Assembly: GCF_016859285.1 (NCBI RefSeq)
Contig: NC_053405.1
Coordinates: 6,872,260 to 6,936,259, forward strand
Direction: 5' to 3'
Origin: Xiphias gladius
Taxonomy: Eukaryota; Chordata; Actinopteri; Istiophoriformes; Xiphiidae
Length of the DNA stretch: 64,000 bases
Part shown: positions 61,801-64,000 of the stretch, piece by piece
Position numbering within the stretch: the stretch's first letter is position 1
Layout: every line of letters starts with the position of its first letter
Notes under the pieces: model-generated
Told to the model about the DNA's origin: nothing
Databases searched by the model: none
What the model saw: the letters and a program-made list of their open reading frames with translations, nothing else
Made by a program: the position numbers and the translations under genes

Positions 61801-64000
61801 TTGTTTATGAGACTAACATTGCTTTGGCCTGATATCTTAAAAGCCTTTAATTATTCACATGATAGACAAAAGTTTCACTTGTTGATTTTATATTAATTTT
61901 AAAAGCAGCATACAACTTATCCCTACTAATTAGACTGCTAGTACCTGTAACCCCTTTAAAAATGACTGAACTTACATACAAATAATGTTCTTAATTGAGT
62001 GCTTTAACCAAACACTATTAAAATCCTAACACTTCTTGCGATTAAGTAGATATATGTGTGCTCAGGAAGTTTTGGGTTTGAATCCATCCAGCTAATTCTA
62101 ATACAGTATATACTGTAATTTCCTCTGTCTACCATTTTCCTTGCCTATATTGATTGTTAACCATCTCACCAAGATCACCCTGAGGATATCTTCCCCATGG
62201 TCCTGACATCTGCAACCCAGGAGCTCTTTGGTTGCTGTGCTGATGAGGATGTCACGGGGGAGAGCCCTTACAAGCTGCTGAAAAAAGACAACATCATACA
62301 GGACATTAAGACAAGAGCCGCAGTGTCCGATTTCAGCCCTGTGAAGCAAATTGTACTGGTGAGGCTGATCCATTGTTATACAGATCACTCAGGCAATACC
62401 CCTAAGACACTCTGATGATCCACAGACCCCCAGTTAAGGGCTGTGGGAACACACAGAGTAACCAGTTTAACCTCATTTCCCCTCACTGTCTGATCTAGAA
62501 TAAGTACATGGTAACCACCACTCTTACTTTAAGCATTCATGCCACTTCTATTACAGTGCATTACTCTAATGACACCAGAGAGCACCCTAAGGGACTCATC
62601 TGCTCTTAGTTCTAAGTAATGTCAGCTTATTTATTTGGGACACAGCCAAGGCCTGGCTTCAGCTTAGTGATGCGGGTGTGGGCGTCTGTCCATACGTCCC
62701 TCCAGCATTTACCATCCCGATCATAGTACTACTGTACAAAGTTTCCTTTTGATTGCCGGAATAAATTCAAATGCACTACTTTAATTATATCTCCAAAGAA
62801 TCTTATAATGAAAACAGCTAAATGATGGGAATTACAAACTCCTTTATCTGACATGAATCTGACACTGCTACCCCTCTGCTGTTGACAGGACTACCCAGAG
62901 GATCAGATCTTGCTGGTTTTTGACAGAGACTTCACTTATGGCCAGAGTTTCTACCTGGTTCTGACACCAGAAGCTAAGGACAGAATCCTCAGTGTAAGAA
63001 GCGGGTAATTTTGGTTACAGTAACCAGGTTCATGTTCGTTTTTCCATAGCTTTTGTTCTCACTAATACCTTCTCCAGTATGTCATTATGATATTTACCTA
63101 GCTGTGAGAATAAATGACCGTGTGTGCTAAATATTTTTATTTATCATTTTTATCCTGGTGAACAATTCTGTAGGCAGGAATGTTTTATATTATATGCTTT
63201 CCTTTTATATTGGAGGTCTGCATACTATTTTTTCACTTATAACTTAAAGTAATGGCTGGTATCAGAGGTCACACATTTGGATGTCCAATTGCTTTGCTAG
63301 TTGGCATATTTTCAATGGCTGATTAAAATTAAAAGACTTCCAAAACCACATCACCATCTTGTTCTAGTTCAAACATTTTGTGACAAGTGTGACTGTTTGA
63401 TATCGACTTTAAGTATCAAAAGAATCTTCCACACAAGTCTTCCATCTTCCACTTTAGTGCGTTTCTTTAGTGTGCTACCATTTCATGTTCTATGTTAACT
63501 TTATTTTATTGTATTCTTCTTTCTGTGTTGTGAAGCCCCCAGAGCCTGAGACAACAGGAGTGTTTGAGAATAAAATCAATAAAACCCCAGAACCAAAGCG
63601 ATGGATATCTCTTGGCAGTGAGCTGGAAATAGAAGAAGAATCCGTCAAAGAGACCAGAGAAAAGGTACTGGAGTATATTAAAACTAACACTTAAGATACG
63701 CATGTTAAATCATATTGTTTCACCCCTGTAATCTCTTTCCTTTTTGTCATCAGCTGTCTTACAAGTTCTCTAGAGTGCGGAAGAAGTTTGGGGTACCAGT
63801 CTGCTTTTCCGACCGCAACACTGCAGATGCTAAGGATGGCTACCTGGAGTGTGCTTCCTATCAAGACAGCAGATTCAGTATCAAGCGGTTGCAGAGGGAC
63901 TGTGGGATGCAGGCTGTCCCCACACTGCAGAGCAGCGGTGCTCAGACACAGTGGTATGCCAGCAAATCAGTACAGATAAAATGGATTTGTTCTAAAAGGG
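58829..64000 (+). CDS. dnai3: Dynein axonemal intermediate chain 3 (WDR63), 5' part, runs off the window
   Basis: Exons: 58,829-58,895; 59,019-59,057; 62,174-62,358; 62,889-62,993; 63,536-63,664; 63,754 onward (possible donor after 63,953, TG followed by GTATGC). All joins keep phase and give about 241 aa, versus about 890 aa for the human protein. The ATG (AGAATGCC) starts a lysine-rich leader (KSPKSAKSSAGSKGKGKGKG). Recognisable WDR63 segments follow: IFPMVLTSATQELFGC, SPYKLLKKDNI, DFSPVKQIVLDYPEDQILLV and WISLGSELEIEEESVKETRE. The WD40 propeller is expected downstream, outside the window. The protein is an intermediate chain of an inner dynein arm in motile cilia and sperm tails. It lies head to head with mcoln3, as in human 1p22. 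The last exon's 3' border is uncertain. Confidence 0.9.
59058..62173. other. dnai3 intron 2
   Basis: A 3.1-kb AT-rich intron between GCCTG followed by GTAAGG and CACCAAG. I see no exon, RNA gene or clear transposon terminus in it. A segment at about 59,870-59,990 (CCCTAACCTTAACCTAACCC...) is telomere-like or simple-repeat-like but short and degenerate. Confidence 0.6.

Overview
The window looks like chromosomal DNA from a bony fish (teleost). Genes are split by introns with GT..AG borders. Dinucleotide microsatellites are very abundant. Decayed Tc1/mariner transposons and several short repeat families typical of teleost genomes are present. Every recognisable gene is a vertebrate gene. There is no sign of bacterial, viral or plasmid architecture.

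Layout. Bases 1-19,499 hold no gene I can name. This part contains microsatellites (including a tandem-duplicated CA-rich block at 11.8-12.45 kb), a large fold-back repeat at about 16.44-16.9 kb, a broken Tc1-like transposon at 17.6-19.19 kb, and one weak orphan exon candidate at 14.9 kb. Four protein-coding genes follow. (1) A fetuin-family secreted cystatin-like glycoprotein, closest to fetuin-B, on + (19,500-24,614), complete in 7 coding exons, 427 aa. (2) gpsm2 (LGN), on +, with a CpG-rich promoter and non-coding first exon at about 29.1-29.56 kb and 14 coding exons (38,060-49,549), 693 aa. (3) A mucolipin channel, best matched to mcoln3 (TRPML3), on - (56,038 down to 50,856), 13 coding exons, 560 aa. 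(4) The 5' part of dnai3 (wdr63), on +, from 58,829 to beyond the window end.

How they relate. gpsm2 and mcoln3 converge tail to tail; their poly(A) signals are only about 30 bp apart, so the mRNA 3' ends probably overlap. mcoln3 and dnai3 are head to head over a 1.5-2.8 kb interval holding an RFX X-box-like palindrome next to a forkhead-like site, as expected for a motile-cilium gene. The MCOLN3-WDR63 neighbourhood is the same as on human 1p22, which supports the mcoln3 call. The four genes do not form one pathway: secreted protease inhibitor, spindle/cell-polarity adaptor, endolysosomal cation channel and axonemal dynein subunit.

I did not find a novel multi-gene system. The observations most worth a second look are: a fetuin whose CPDCP-type motif reads CPTCP, losing the aspartate described as the zinc ligand in fetuin-B; a uORF in gpsm2 whose stop lies 2 nt before the main ATG across an 8.5-kb intron; a GC-AG intron in mcoln3; and the compact convergent 3' ends. 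All exon borders were read by eye and have not been checked against transcripts.
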